From Copromyces sp. CBS 386.78 (Eukaryota; Ascomycota; Sordariomycetes; Sordariales; Sordariaceae): a stretch of DNA of 21,377 nt. The stretch lies in NCBI GenBank assembly GCA_030685235.1, contig MU839318.1:1-21377 (forward strand), given 5' to 3'. Shown here piece after piece: positions 8,415 through 17,234 of this stretch. Both the position numbers and the translations under genes were made by a program. Under the pieces are notes generated by a model. That model was not told where the DNA came from, made no database searches, and worked only from the letters and a program-made list of their open reading frames with translations. The stretch's first letter is position 1; every line of letters begins with the position of its first letter.

Positions 8415-9787
8415 ATGCTTGTCCTATTCAAACTTTTCATCCTTAGCGTCTTGCTTTCCCTGGTGGTGGCTGCGCCACTCACCAAACGCTCATTCAAGAT
8501 CGAACGGGTCAGGAACCCGAATTACAAGGGACGCAATGGCCCCAGGGAGCTGTTGAAGGCGTACCGGAAATACAGGATGCCAGTTCCACAACCTCTACTC
8601 GATGCCATGAACAACCAGACAAACGGCACTCTACCAATAATCACAACAACAACAACCCAGACAGACACCACCCAAAAGTGTTCCACGCCCAACACGCCGC
8701 AGCCAGGCGCCAGTGGTAGCAGTGGTACAGAGGCAGCAGGAGAGGTTGGTGTCGTCACGGCCACCCCTGAACAGGACGACGTCGAGTATCTTGCTCCGGT
8801 CAAAATTGGCGGCCAGACCATCAACCTCGATTTCGACTCGGGCTCATCCGATCTATGGGTCTTCAACACACAACTCAGCCCCCAGATAACAAGAGGCCAT
8901 CAAGTCTACAACCCTGCGGCATCCAAGACCTTCAAATTGCTGCAGGGACAGACCTTTTCCATCAGCTACGGAGATGGCTCTGCTGCTTCCGGCAATGTTG
9001 GTACCGACGTGGTTGAGATTGGCGGTGTCGCTGTCCAAAACCAGGCAGTTGAGCTTGCCACCAAAGTTTCCCAGACATTCATCCAAGATACCCAGAACAA
9101 CGGCTTGCTCGGCCTTGCCTTCTCCAAGCTCAACACTGTCCAGCCTCAGCAGCAAAAGACCTTCTTCGACAACGTTCTCCCCTCTCTCGCCGAGCCCGTT
9201 TTCACTGCCGATCTCCGCCATAATGCTGTCGGTGCTTATGAGTTTGGCCGCATTGATAACTCAAAGTTCACGGGGGCGTTGGCATGGATTCCCGTCAACA
9301 CAGCTATGGGCTTCTGGCAGTTCACGACGTCTGCCTTCTCCGTTGGAAACAGCCAGGCTCAGAGAGTGGCACCTGCCCAGGCTATTGCTGATACGGGCAC
9401 CACTTTGATGCTCGTTTCCCAGGCGGTCGCAAACGCTTATTATAGCCAGGTCCAAGGAGCTCGGAACGATCCCAATGCGGGAGGAGTCACATTCCCTTGC
9501 AATACCAACCTTCCGGATCTCTTCGTGGATGTTGGCGGGCGGTACATGGCCCGCATCAAGGGCGATGACATCAGGTTCGCTCAAATCGATGCTACTAGTA
9601 AGTCTATACCATCAACTCCCCATGACAAGTCAAAAAACTAAATGCTAACCTCGATGCTTCAGCTTGCTTTGGCGGTGTTCAGCCCACGACATCTGGCTTG
9701 GAAATTTGGGGCGACATCTTCTTCAAGTCTCAGTTTGTCGTTTTCAACGGCGGCAATAACTCACTCGGCATGGCCCAGCATGTGTAG
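8415..9787 (+). CDS. Secreted pepsin-like aspartic protease (A1 family)
   Basis: A two-exon gene encoding 435 residues. Exon 1 is 8415-9597, the 65-bp intron is 9598-9662 (donor GTAAGT, branch CTAAC at 9645-9649, acceptor TTCAG, phase 1), and exon 2 is 9663-9787. A signal peptide ([20 protein letters not shown]) and a propeptide with a KR site at 24-25 precede a Thr-rich linker. The catalytic domain carries [10 protein letters not shown] (Asp141), the flap Tyr in SYGDGS (Tyr185), and the second active site ADTGTTLM (Asp326). Cys362 and Cys396, on either side of the intron, should form the usual C-terminal disulfide. N-glycosylation sequons lie at about residues 67 and 70. The length is slightly above the 390-420 typical of endothiapepsin or aspergillopepsin I relatives. 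The role is extracellular acid proteolysis. The ATG at 8415 was chosen because it begins the signal peptide and no upstream in-frame ATG exists. Confidence 0.95.
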
Positions 9788-10360
9788 AGCACATGCTTCA
9801 TGTCAACAAGTAATGACCGCTATGACTTGTTTTACAGCGCATGAGATTGAATATAGTAAACTTAATAATATCATTTTGGAGAACAGTCCTTCGGGATCTA
9901 TTGGCTTGCTTTAGCTCGGCCGGTCCAAGTTATGTGATCACTCAGCTTGACCTGTGACTTTCCATGTCAAGTGGACAGCTGATTGTTCACGTCCTGTCTC
10001 ACAGCTACATGAACCTCGGCGGTCTTCTCGAAACCACGATATGTATATGGATGATTGGTGGGAAGATTTTCGATGCATCGTACGGGAGATCTCTGGTTGA
10101 TCGTTTCCGCGAACCATTTCCGATCTCGTCACAAAGTTGCATTTGCCATACGGCTATAGCCCGGTCCCGCACTCAATCCGACATCACATCCAAGAAACAT
10201 CCCGGTCTTCAAAACATCACGCGAACTTTCAACGGGTCAATCCCCCGCATTTCCAGCTCAGCACTGACGACTGTGGCTTCGACCTGAACTTCTTCTCTTG
10301 GTACGAGTTGCCCAGTCCCGAAAAACACGGTGGGAGTTCGGCGTTTCTCAAAGGGGGTGA

Positions 10361-10372
10361 GGGGGCCGGGGG
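10361..10372 (+). promoter_or_regulatory. Candidate CreA/CRE1 (carbon catabolite repressor) sites
   Basis: CCGGGG at 10366-10371 fits the SYGGRG consensus of fungal carbon catabolite repressors and lies in a dense G-rich patch. CCCCAG near 10578 fits the reverse consensus. Glucose repression would be expected for a cel3A-type gene, but the motif is short and common. Confidence 0.3.
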
Positions 10373-10776
10373 TGTTGCACAGCGCGAAAAGAGGCTACAT
10401 GTCTGTCGCCTAATTAATATATGGCAATGCGGCCCGGCTGTTGTCGGTGGCCACAACCGCTCGGGATTGCTTCCTTGGCCACCAGTTGAAAGCACATCAT
10501 GGTATTCGCTCGCCTCGTGTCCTTCCGTGTGGAATCTCCACAACATCTTTCTCGTCCACTGCCGGGAGCTCGTTGCACCCCAGTTCCGCCCATCATTTAT
10601 CTCGCACATGAAAGCATGACCCCAATGCATCAACGACGATCATTCGGGGCCTCAGCGCCCGATGCTTTCCAGTCTGAATCCAGGTCTTTGCATGCACCGG
10701 AAGATCATATTGAGGATGGGGTTAGCTAAAGTGGCGGTAGCTATCCGTTCATGGAAGCTCGCCGTGGTTCCGACTG

Positions 10777-10783
10777 GGCATTT
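10777..10783 (+). promoter_or_regulatory. Candidate Xyr1/XlnR-type site
   Basis: GGCATTT fits the GGCWWW core used by Xyr1/XlnR activators of cellulase and xylanase genes. It lies 13 bases upstream of the TATA box of the GH3 gene. Chance occurrence cannot be excluded. Confidence 0.3.
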
Positions 10784-10795
10784 CTTGGGCGTCGG

Positions 10796-10802
10796 TATAA
10801 AG
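10796..10802 (+). promoter_or_regulatory. TATA box of the beta-glucosidase gene
   Basis: TATAAAG lies 128 bases before the ATG at 10924 and is followed by an A/C-rich leader ending in CCCACCATG. Confidence 0.6.
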
Positions 10803-10923
10803 AGGAGGACGTGTCTTTGTCGGGTCAGAAGGGAGAGAGGGGTTGGGCTTAAGGGAGGAACTCATATCTGGCTGAAGGACCTCCAAGAAGAACAGGGACA
10901 CAACACTCAACACATCGCCCACC

Positions 10924-13296
10924 ATGCACCTTGGAACGTTCGCGGTGTTGGCCGCGTCTTCCCTTGCCTGGGCCGAGGCTGGCGAGAAGCAAGCTCGTCA
11001 AGCCGGTTCAGGTCCTGCGGCATGGGACGCTGCCTATTCCCAAGCAAGCACTGCTCTCTCCAAGCTATCACAACAAGATAAGGTCAACATGGTCACCGGA
11101 GTCGGTTGGAACAAGGGCCCCTGTGTTGGCAACACGCCGGCTATTGGATCCATCGGCTATCCCCAGCTCTGTCTACAGGACGGCCCTCTCGGCATTCGAT
11201 TTGGGGGAAGCGTCACTGCGTTCACGCCCGGTATCCAAGCCGCTTCAACATGGGATGTCGAACTGATTCGACAACGCGGCGTCTACCTCGGCGCGGAAGC
11301 CAAAGGGGTTGGCGTACACGTCCTTCTCGGACCCGTCGCTGGAGCGCTTGGCAAGATCCCCAACGGTGGACGTAACTGGGAGGGCTTTGGTCCGGATCCC
11401 TATCTCACTGGTATTGCTATGAGCGAGACCATTGAAGGGATCCAGAGCAATGGCGTACAAGCTTGCGCCAAGCACTTCATCCTCAACGAGCAGGAGACGA
11501 ACCGCGAGACTATCAGCAGTGTTGTTGACGACCGCACCGTGCATGAGCTCTATCTCTTCCCTTTCGCTGATGCTGTGCACTCAAACGTTGCGAGCGTAAT
11601 GTGCAGCTATAACAAGGTGTGTTAATCCCTGTCACACTGGCAATCCGAGGACTTGAATGACTGACGTGCTTCCAGGTCAATGGCACGTGGGCATGCGAGA
11701 ATGACAAGATCCAAATTGGCCTTCTTAAGAAAGAGCTAGGTTTCAAAGGATATGTCATGAGTGACTGGAACGCCCAGCACACCACCAACGGGGCTGCAAA
11801 CGGTGGCATGGACATGACAATGCCCGGCAGCGACTACAATGGAGGGACAATTCTGTGGGGACCACAGCTCAACACCGCCGTCAACAACGGCCAGGTTTCC
11901 AAGGCGAGACTGGACGACATGGCCAAGCGCATCCTGGCATCGTGGTATCTGCTCAAGCAAAACTCAGGCTACCCGGCCACCAACCTCAAGGCCAATAATG
12001 TCCAAGGCAACCACAAGGAGAACGTCCGCGCAGTGGCAAGAGACGGTATTGTCCTGCTCAAGAACGATGACAACATCCTACCGCTCAAGAAGCCCAGCAA
12101 GCTGGCCGTCATCGGATCCTCATCCGTCGTCAACCCTGCCGGAAGAAACGCCTGCACGGACCGAGGCTGCAACACCGGTGCCCTCGGCATGGGCTGGGGC
12201 TCCGGCACAACCGAATACCCCTACTTCGTCGCCCCCTACGACGCTCTCAAGACCCGTGCCCAGTCCGACGGCACAACCATCAACCTTTCCAGCTCCGACA
12301 GCACCAGTGGCGTAGCCGCCGCCGCCTCCGCCGCCGACGCTGCACTGGTCTTCATCACCGCCGACTCCGGCGAAGGCTACATCACGGTCGAGGGCGCAAC
12401 GGGCGACCGCCCCAACCTCGACCCCTGGCACAACGGCAACCAGCTCGTCCACGCCGTAACGCAAGCCAACAAGAACACCATCGTCGTGGTGCACAGCACG
12501 GGCCCCATCATCCTGGAGACCATCCTCACGCAGCCGGGCGTGAAAGCCGTCGTGTGGGCTGGTCTGCCCAGCCAGGAGAACGGCAACGCCCTTGTTGATG
12601 TTTTGTATGGATTGGTTTCGCCGTCGGGGAAGCTGCCGTATACCATCGCCAAGAGCGAGAGCGATTATGGTGCCCCCGTGCAGAGGAGTGGGACGGATCA
12701 GTTCGCTGAGGGGCTGTTTATCGATTATCGACACTTTGATCAAAACGGGATTGCGCCGCGGTATGAGTTTGGGTATGGGCTTTGTAAGTCTTCTTTCTTT
12801 TTCTCTTCCCCCTTCCTTTACCTCTCCCTGCCCCCCTTCGGAACCTAGAAAACAGTTCACTTACTTGGCCTTGTTTCTGCCATTAGCATACACAAACTTC
12901 ACCTACTCCTCCCTCACCATCACCTCCACCGCCTCCCCGGGTCCTGCCTCAGGTGAAACCATCCCAGGCGGCCGCTCCGACCTCTGGGAGACCGTCGCGA
13001 CCGTCACCGCGACCATCAAAAACACGGGCGGCGTTCAGGGCGCCGAGGTACCCCAGCTGTATATTACTTTACCGTCCTCAGCGCCGTCGAGCCCGCCCAG
13101 ACAGCTGAGAGGGTTCGCGAAACTCAAACTCGTGCCGGGCGAGAGTAAGACGGTTACGTTTAATTTAAGAAAGAGGGATTTGAGCTATTGGGATTCGGGG
13201 AGACAGAATTGGGTTGTGCCAAGTGGGAGCTTTGGGGTGAAGGTGGGGGCGAGTTCGAGGGATTTGAGGTTGAATGGGAAGTTTGATGTTTCTTGA
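10924..13296 (+). CDS. bgl1: Secreted GH3 beta-glucosidase, Cel3A/Bgl1 type
   Basis: A three-exon gene encoding 736 residues. Exons are 10924-11616, 11676-12783 and 12887-13296. Introns of 59 bp (GTGTGT...CTGAC...TCCAG, phase 0) and 103 bp (GTAAGT...ATTAG, phase 1) restore NK/VNGTWACEN and FGYGL/SYTNF. A signal peptide (MHLGTFAVLAASSLAWAEA) is followed by the GH3 N-terminal barrel with QDGPLGIR (Asp86), GGRNWEGFG (from Gly148), AKHFILNEQE (Lys183-His184) and the nucleophile Asp261 in VMSDWN. The GH3 C-terminal domain starts near RDGIVLLKND (about 353) and carries the acid/base Glu464 in ADSGEGYITVEG. A fibronectin-III-like domain (about 650-725, PPRQLRGFAKLKL) ends the protein. Length and sequence match Trichoderma reesei Cel3A (744 aa) closely along the whole protein. 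It should hydrolyse cellobiose and short cello-oligosaccharides to glucose outside the cell. Confidence 0.97.
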
Positions 13297-14308
13297 GTTT
13301 CGTGGTACTGGGGCGACTTTCGTTGGATTGCGTTATCTTTTGGACATAAGTCTGAAATGTTTGCATCTTCTTTCAGCTGGATATGTGTGCTGACGTGTCG
13401 GGACGTGTGTAGTCTCGGACTTGAAGACCACTTCCTAAGGTATGCTGGTAGAAGAAAGGTGTAGAAACCAGTCTGGACCTAACCATCAGCCGCCACGGTT
13501 CATCATGATGTGGTCAAGCTTATGGATGGGTTCGAAGTCTCCGCGGATGTTCGCATCTTAATGCCATCCAGAAGCGACGGCATAAGCCGAAGCAACCAAC
13601 CGACATCCCTTCTCCAGACTCCAGTTCCATCTATTGACTTGAGAACCATGGTTCATGCTGACAACAACCCCCATCCCGCCCAGAAGGCCGGGATCAAGGG
13701 GCGATGGCAGCTTCTCATGTCACACGATGACATGCTTGTCTCCGGACTTTGGTTGTGGTACCACGCTGATTCGGAAGACGCTCGAGGTGAGCATAACGAA
13801 CCTTCGGGCCTTTTCCGCTCGAGCAGGTATCGTCCCTGAACCCCTCCAGCATCGTCCTTTCATCGTCTTTCCTGCCAACCAAGAGCCGAGCTGAAGCTTT
13901 CGAGAACGAGCCGACTATGCGTGGAGCCGGTAGTCAAGAGTGGAGAGTTGACATCCAGTGTAACCGGCCTGCCTGCAGCTAGCCTTTCTATTTATCACCA
14001 AGACCATCAAGTTTGATGGGGGGCACACTGAGCAAATCACCTGTTGTTCCCACCCCTCCGCGTGCCTCCACACGGCATCGCTGGAATCCGCCGCACGCCT
14101 GCTATGTATGATTGGGAAAAAGAAGTTGCAACTTGCACACCAAAGCCACGAAATGCGCTCACGGGGTGTGTGTCAGATTGCTTGACTGCCAGTGTTCGTT
14201 CGTTGTTCCCCTCACTTCTTTCAGACCCTTATAGTGGGGGGAGAATGAATGCGGGGGATTGCATTACCTTAAGGGCGTGCAGGCTGGCCCCTTATTCGTC
14301 TGACCAAG

Positions 14309-14320
14309 GTCACTAGTGAC
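14309..14320. promoter_or_regulatory. Perfect 12-bp palindrome upstream of the metallothionein gene
   Basis: GTCACTAGTGAC equals its own reverse complement. It lies about 90 bases upstream of the TATA box, a position suited to a dimeric transcription factor. The binding protein is unknown. Confidence 0.4.
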
Positions 14321-14340
14321 TTGCTAGGCTTGTTGGGCTG

Positions 14341-14350
14341 CTAGTGCTGG
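14341..14350 (+). promoter_or_regulatory. Candidate copper-response (ACE1/AMT1-type) element
   Basis: CTAGTGCTGG fits the yeast ACE1/AMT1 consensus HTHNNGCTGD and lies 61 bases upstream of the TATA box of a copper metallothionein gene. A single loose match is weak evidence. Confidence 0.3.
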
Positions 14351-14410
14351 GCAGTTAGCGTAGCGCCACTACCGCGGGCGTGGGCGCGGGCAGGTGCTTG
14401 GGGGACGGGA

Positions 14411-14416
14411 TATAAG
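14411..14416 (+). promoter_or_regulatory. TATA box of the metallothionein gene
   Basis: TATAAG lies 132 bases before the ATG at 14543. The spacing matches that seen for the beta-glucosidase gene. Confidence 0.55.
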
Positions 14417-14542
14417 AATTGAACTTCCCCTCATGCTTCAATCTTTTCCTTCTCCTTTAAAAGACTCTTCGCCTTCATATCAGACCTTGAAACCCCATCA
14501 CCAAGTCTTCAACCAAACAAATCCCCAACAGCCACAATCAAA

Positions 14543-14611
14543 ATGTGCGGTGACTCTTGCTCTTGCGGTGACAGCTGCAGCTGCGCCAACTGCACCAAGC
14601 ACGGCAAGTAA
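14543..14611 (+). CDS. Copper metallothionein (22 aa)
   Basis: A 22-residue protein, MCGDSCSCGDSCSC followed by ANCTKHGK. Six of its residues are cysteine (2, 6, 8, 12, 14, 17) in a C-x3-C-x-C-x3-C-x-C-x2-C pattern, with no aromatic residue apart from one His. The arrangement matches the C-terminal part of the 26-residue Neurospora crassa copper metallothionein, which has one more cysteine. It should bind a small Cu(I)-thiolate cluster in the cytosol and buffer or detoxify copper. The ATG is in a good context (ATCAAAATG), with a TATA box 132 bases upstream and a long C/A-rich leader. A canonical intron (14635-14708) begins 23 bases after the stop codon. A GCAAGT sequence at 14604 could act as a GC donor and skip this stop, but the resulting tail looks random, so the 22-aa form is preferred. 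The gene is too short for ordinary ORF-length cut-offs. Confidence 0.88.
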   Translation: MCGDSCSCGDSCSCANCTKHGK

Positions 14612-14634
14612 ATACAACTTGACGATGCAAAAGT

Positions 14635-14708
14635 GTAAGTCTCACACACACACATCACACACAGCTCCGAGGTTGAACTGAACCAAACGCCTGACTAATA
14701 CCATCCAG
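14635..14708 (+). other. Apparent 3'-UTR intron of the metallothionein gene
   Basis: GTAAGT at 14635-14640, overlapping CTGAC/CTAAT branch-like sequences about 15 bases before the end, and the acceptor ATCCAG at 14703-14708 make a canonical 74-bp fungal intron. It starts 23 bases downstream of the metallothionein stop codon. It contains a CA-rich stretch (14643-14664). Confidence 0.6.
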
Positions 14709-16617
14709 GAACCATTTCCCAACTGTGCTGTCAAACCCGACATCTCCATCTTTCTTCCGACGTTTTCCGATCATCTCATCAAGACATCGGCCCACATTGA
14801 ACCGACTGCCTACCTGAATTAGCAAAGGGAGGTGGTAACCGGCAACACCGACAATGGAGTATCACCTCACCCTCATCTCACAACTTCGGCCTGGGTCAAA
14901 GTCTTCTTCAAGGGGTTATGAATCGATTCTGAAATTTGGTCTGACTGGTGGAAGTGATGGACATTCGGGGTTACCACACTGGGAAAGCTTGTGTGATGGA
15001 GTTGATGAATGAACGACTCGTTGTGCTGCGTTAGACAGGCATTAGCGTGAGCTTTAAATCCAAGGAAAATGACCAACATTCTTTTTCGTTCGGTCCCCTG
15101 ATCCCACTACTTTGTGGAACCGGGGCCGAATCACTGCATGCCCGGATGGGGGTTCCGCTGTTTGAAGCGTGCCGGTTTTTTTGTTTTGTTTTTGACTGAC
15201 CCCAGTGGTTGTGAGAGGGAAACTTGCTCATGTTGGAGGTATTGTGCTCACATGTTGCTCGTTCTCATTCGAAGATAGAGCGGGCTGGGAAAGGTGAGCA
15301 ACGAACGTCTACTTCCCTTCTACCGTTTGTAGCAACATTGGTGTCAAGTGTTGACTGGAGATGCGACACTCCTATAGTTCGTCACCTTCGACAGTGGTAT
15401 GACTTCGTAGGCGAAATAGGTTATCGAAGTAGGTTCTGAGCTTTCGGTTCCATGACCTCATTACCAATGGCGAGACGCCCGGTGAGTGTTTCTGGAGCCT
15501 ACAGCATCTGTCTCGGAAGGCTGGTCCGGCAACCGAGGTCGCCACCAACTATGCCAGTTAAACAGATATCTTTTTCTCCTTTGAGGTTCATAACAGACCA
15601 CCCACAATGCAATGACTCCAGCTGTTAGGATAGAAGGAGAACATCATAATAGCCAAACAATAAGTCGTAACGCAGATCCGTATCTCCGAAGAGTCACAGC
15701 AAGCAAACGTCAAAATCACACCACAGTACACCGGATCGCAACATCTTCGAATGGTTCTCCGATCTGGAACTTTGTGAGAACGTGAAACGGAAACTGGTGC
15801 AACACATAAAACACCAACTTTCACATTCCCATCGGAGTGGCCGAGCCGCGAGACAAAATGCCCATCTGGCCATCCCCAAACACAACCACCAAACTCAATC
15901 CTCTGCTCTGGTAGTAGTTGAGACCTCGCAACCCATCGGCAGCATGTCGTGGAAGCAGCAGATCAGACAACCCGTTCCCATCCGACATTCTCCAGCGCTG
16001 GTTGGATCCGATATGATCTTATGGCCTTAAGCTCAGCTACCCTTCTTCAACCGATGATGCACCAACGTCATCCTAATGCATGATAGCCACCACCACCACC
16101 GGTCGATATACTTCTCCGATGTCACTTGTCTCAGATAAGATATATAGCGATGCAGGGACTCGAGGCGATATGCACGATCGGATTGGTGTAGAGAAGCTTC
16201 AGGATGGTCCTGTAACGGCACAGCCACACGGTCGAGGCCTAGAGGCTCGATGATGTACCTGTAGATCTTGAGTCAGACATGATTCCAGAAACATCAAACA
16301 CTATACCAGACATCTAGATATGAGCCCAAGACAATGACGGAAGGAGAAGGAGAAGATAGAAAGAAAGAAAGAAAATAAAAAAGAAAAAATCGTTCAAAAC
16401 CTCCATTCAAGTAGCCTCCTATCCAACCGTTTTCATCCATTACAAGCTCTCAGCAACCAAACCACATCCCCCATAACTCAGAGCAAAACATCTTTGACAT
16501 CTTTAAGCTCATTCAACCTCAACCTCGCCTTCAACCACTCACACCCAAACCATCACACACACTCATCTCTCGCTTCCTACCCGCACCCAATCTTCCTCAC
16601 ACCCGCCATCACCGAAA
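14709..16617. other. Gene-poor stretch of about 1.9 kb
   Basis: The left part is probably the metallothionein 3' end. Short reading frames on both strands (for example 15588-15824 and 15782-16030) have neither codon bias nor domains. A GAAA-rich tract lies at about 16341-16390. The last 100 bases are a C/A-rich leader for the gene at 16618. Neither tRNA nor 5S rRNA was recognised. Confidence 0.5.
16341..16390. repeat. GAAA/GGAGAA purine tract
   Basis: A purine-only low-complexity tract (GGAGAAGGAGAAG, then GAAAGAAAGAAAG, then A-rich) lies about 230 bases upstream of the gene at 16618. Such tracts often occur in fungal promoters. Confidence 0.85.
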
Positions 16618-17234
16618 ATGTGCACCCAAACAATAAGCCAATCCCTCTGCTCCCACTGCAAGGAGCTTCTCCTCGAGATAACCACCGAAGAGCGCTGTCC
16701 CAAGGTCATCCAAGCGCAAGCCTACACCTTCTCATGCGGCACCAAGAAGACGACCAGAGCGAAGGAGTACCCGAGGAAATGTGCGAACTGTGTGAGGAAG
16801 GAGCAGAGTCAGCAGACGGCAGGGGAGAAGGTGGAGAGGCCGGGTCTGAGACCGGGGAGACCAGGTAAGTCGTCGGCATGTCGGATGAGGACTGGAACTA
16901 CTTGGGAGTGCTTTTTTTTTCCCTTGTGGTTGATGCTGGATGTCTTGGTAAAAGGAAGAAAGAGGGAAAGAGGGGAGAAGGGGAGAAGGAGGCTATGGGG
17001 TATGCGACTGGCTAGAGGTATTGTTTGATGAGGTGGCAGGCCATTAGTGGAACATGAAGCTAGTGGAGGGAAGGAGGCATGATGACAACGTTTACTTTCA
17101 CCCACCTCTTTTGCTCGGACCACCAGCTAACTTTCCCAGCATTAGCACTCCTCCTGAACTCCCTCATTGCCGGTCGCGGCGTCCGCTGCCACTCATGCCC
17201 GTCTCTCTGGCAGCTTGGAGGACGAAGTCGATGA
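16618..17234 (+). CDS. Small seven-cysteine (MCT...CxxC...CxxC) protein, second copy
   Basis: A protein beginning MCTQTISQSLCSHCKELLLE with cysteines at 2, 11, 14, 27, 40, 55 and 58. This is the same layout as the protein encoded from 2951, including MCT, the 11/14 CxxC pair and the final CxxC followed by basic residues (CANCVRKEQ). A metal-binding fold is plausible, but no family was recognised. The ATG follows a C/A-rich leader (CACCGAAAATG). Exon 1 probably ends at 16864, where CCAG/GTAAGT is a canonical donor. A CTAAC branch point at 17127-17131 and acceptor CCCAG at 17139 give a second exon to 17234, total 113 residues, with a further CHSC pair. At 275 bp this intron is longer than others in the window. 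Reading through without splicing gives 136 residues to 17028. Exon 1 is well supported; exon 2 is not certain and overlaps the opposing ORF. Confidence 0.55.

Larger units (their letters stand above)
9788..10923. other. Intergenic region, promoter of the beta-glucosidase gene
   Basis: It contains the 3' flank of the protease gene (A/T-rich, about 9840-9880) and the promoter of the GH3 gene. Short frames here lack codon bias. Possible elements are a TATA box at 10796-10802, a GGCWWW-type motif at 10777-10783 and G-rich CreA/CRE1-like sites at about 10361-10372. Confidence 0.5.
13297..14542. other. Intergenic region, promoter of the metallothionein gene
   Basis: About 1.25 kb with no convincing reading frame. 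Its right end holds a 12-bp perfect palindrome (14309-14320), an ACE1-like copper-response match (14341-14350), a TATA box (14411-14416) and a C/A-rich leader. Confidence 0.5.

Noticed and set aside
10137..10633. Overlapping 130-160 codon frames in the GH3 promoter region
   Set aside because: One has no proper ATG at its start, neither has coding bias, and both cover the expected promoter.
12120..12860. Long Gly/Val-rich minus-strand frame
   Set aside because: It is antisense to exon 2 of the GH3 gene and arises from its GC-rich third codon positions.
14128..14281. TGCRCNC-type metal response elements upstream of the metallothionein gene
   Set aside because: This consensus belongs to animal MTF-1; two matches in 150 bases are expected often enough by chance.
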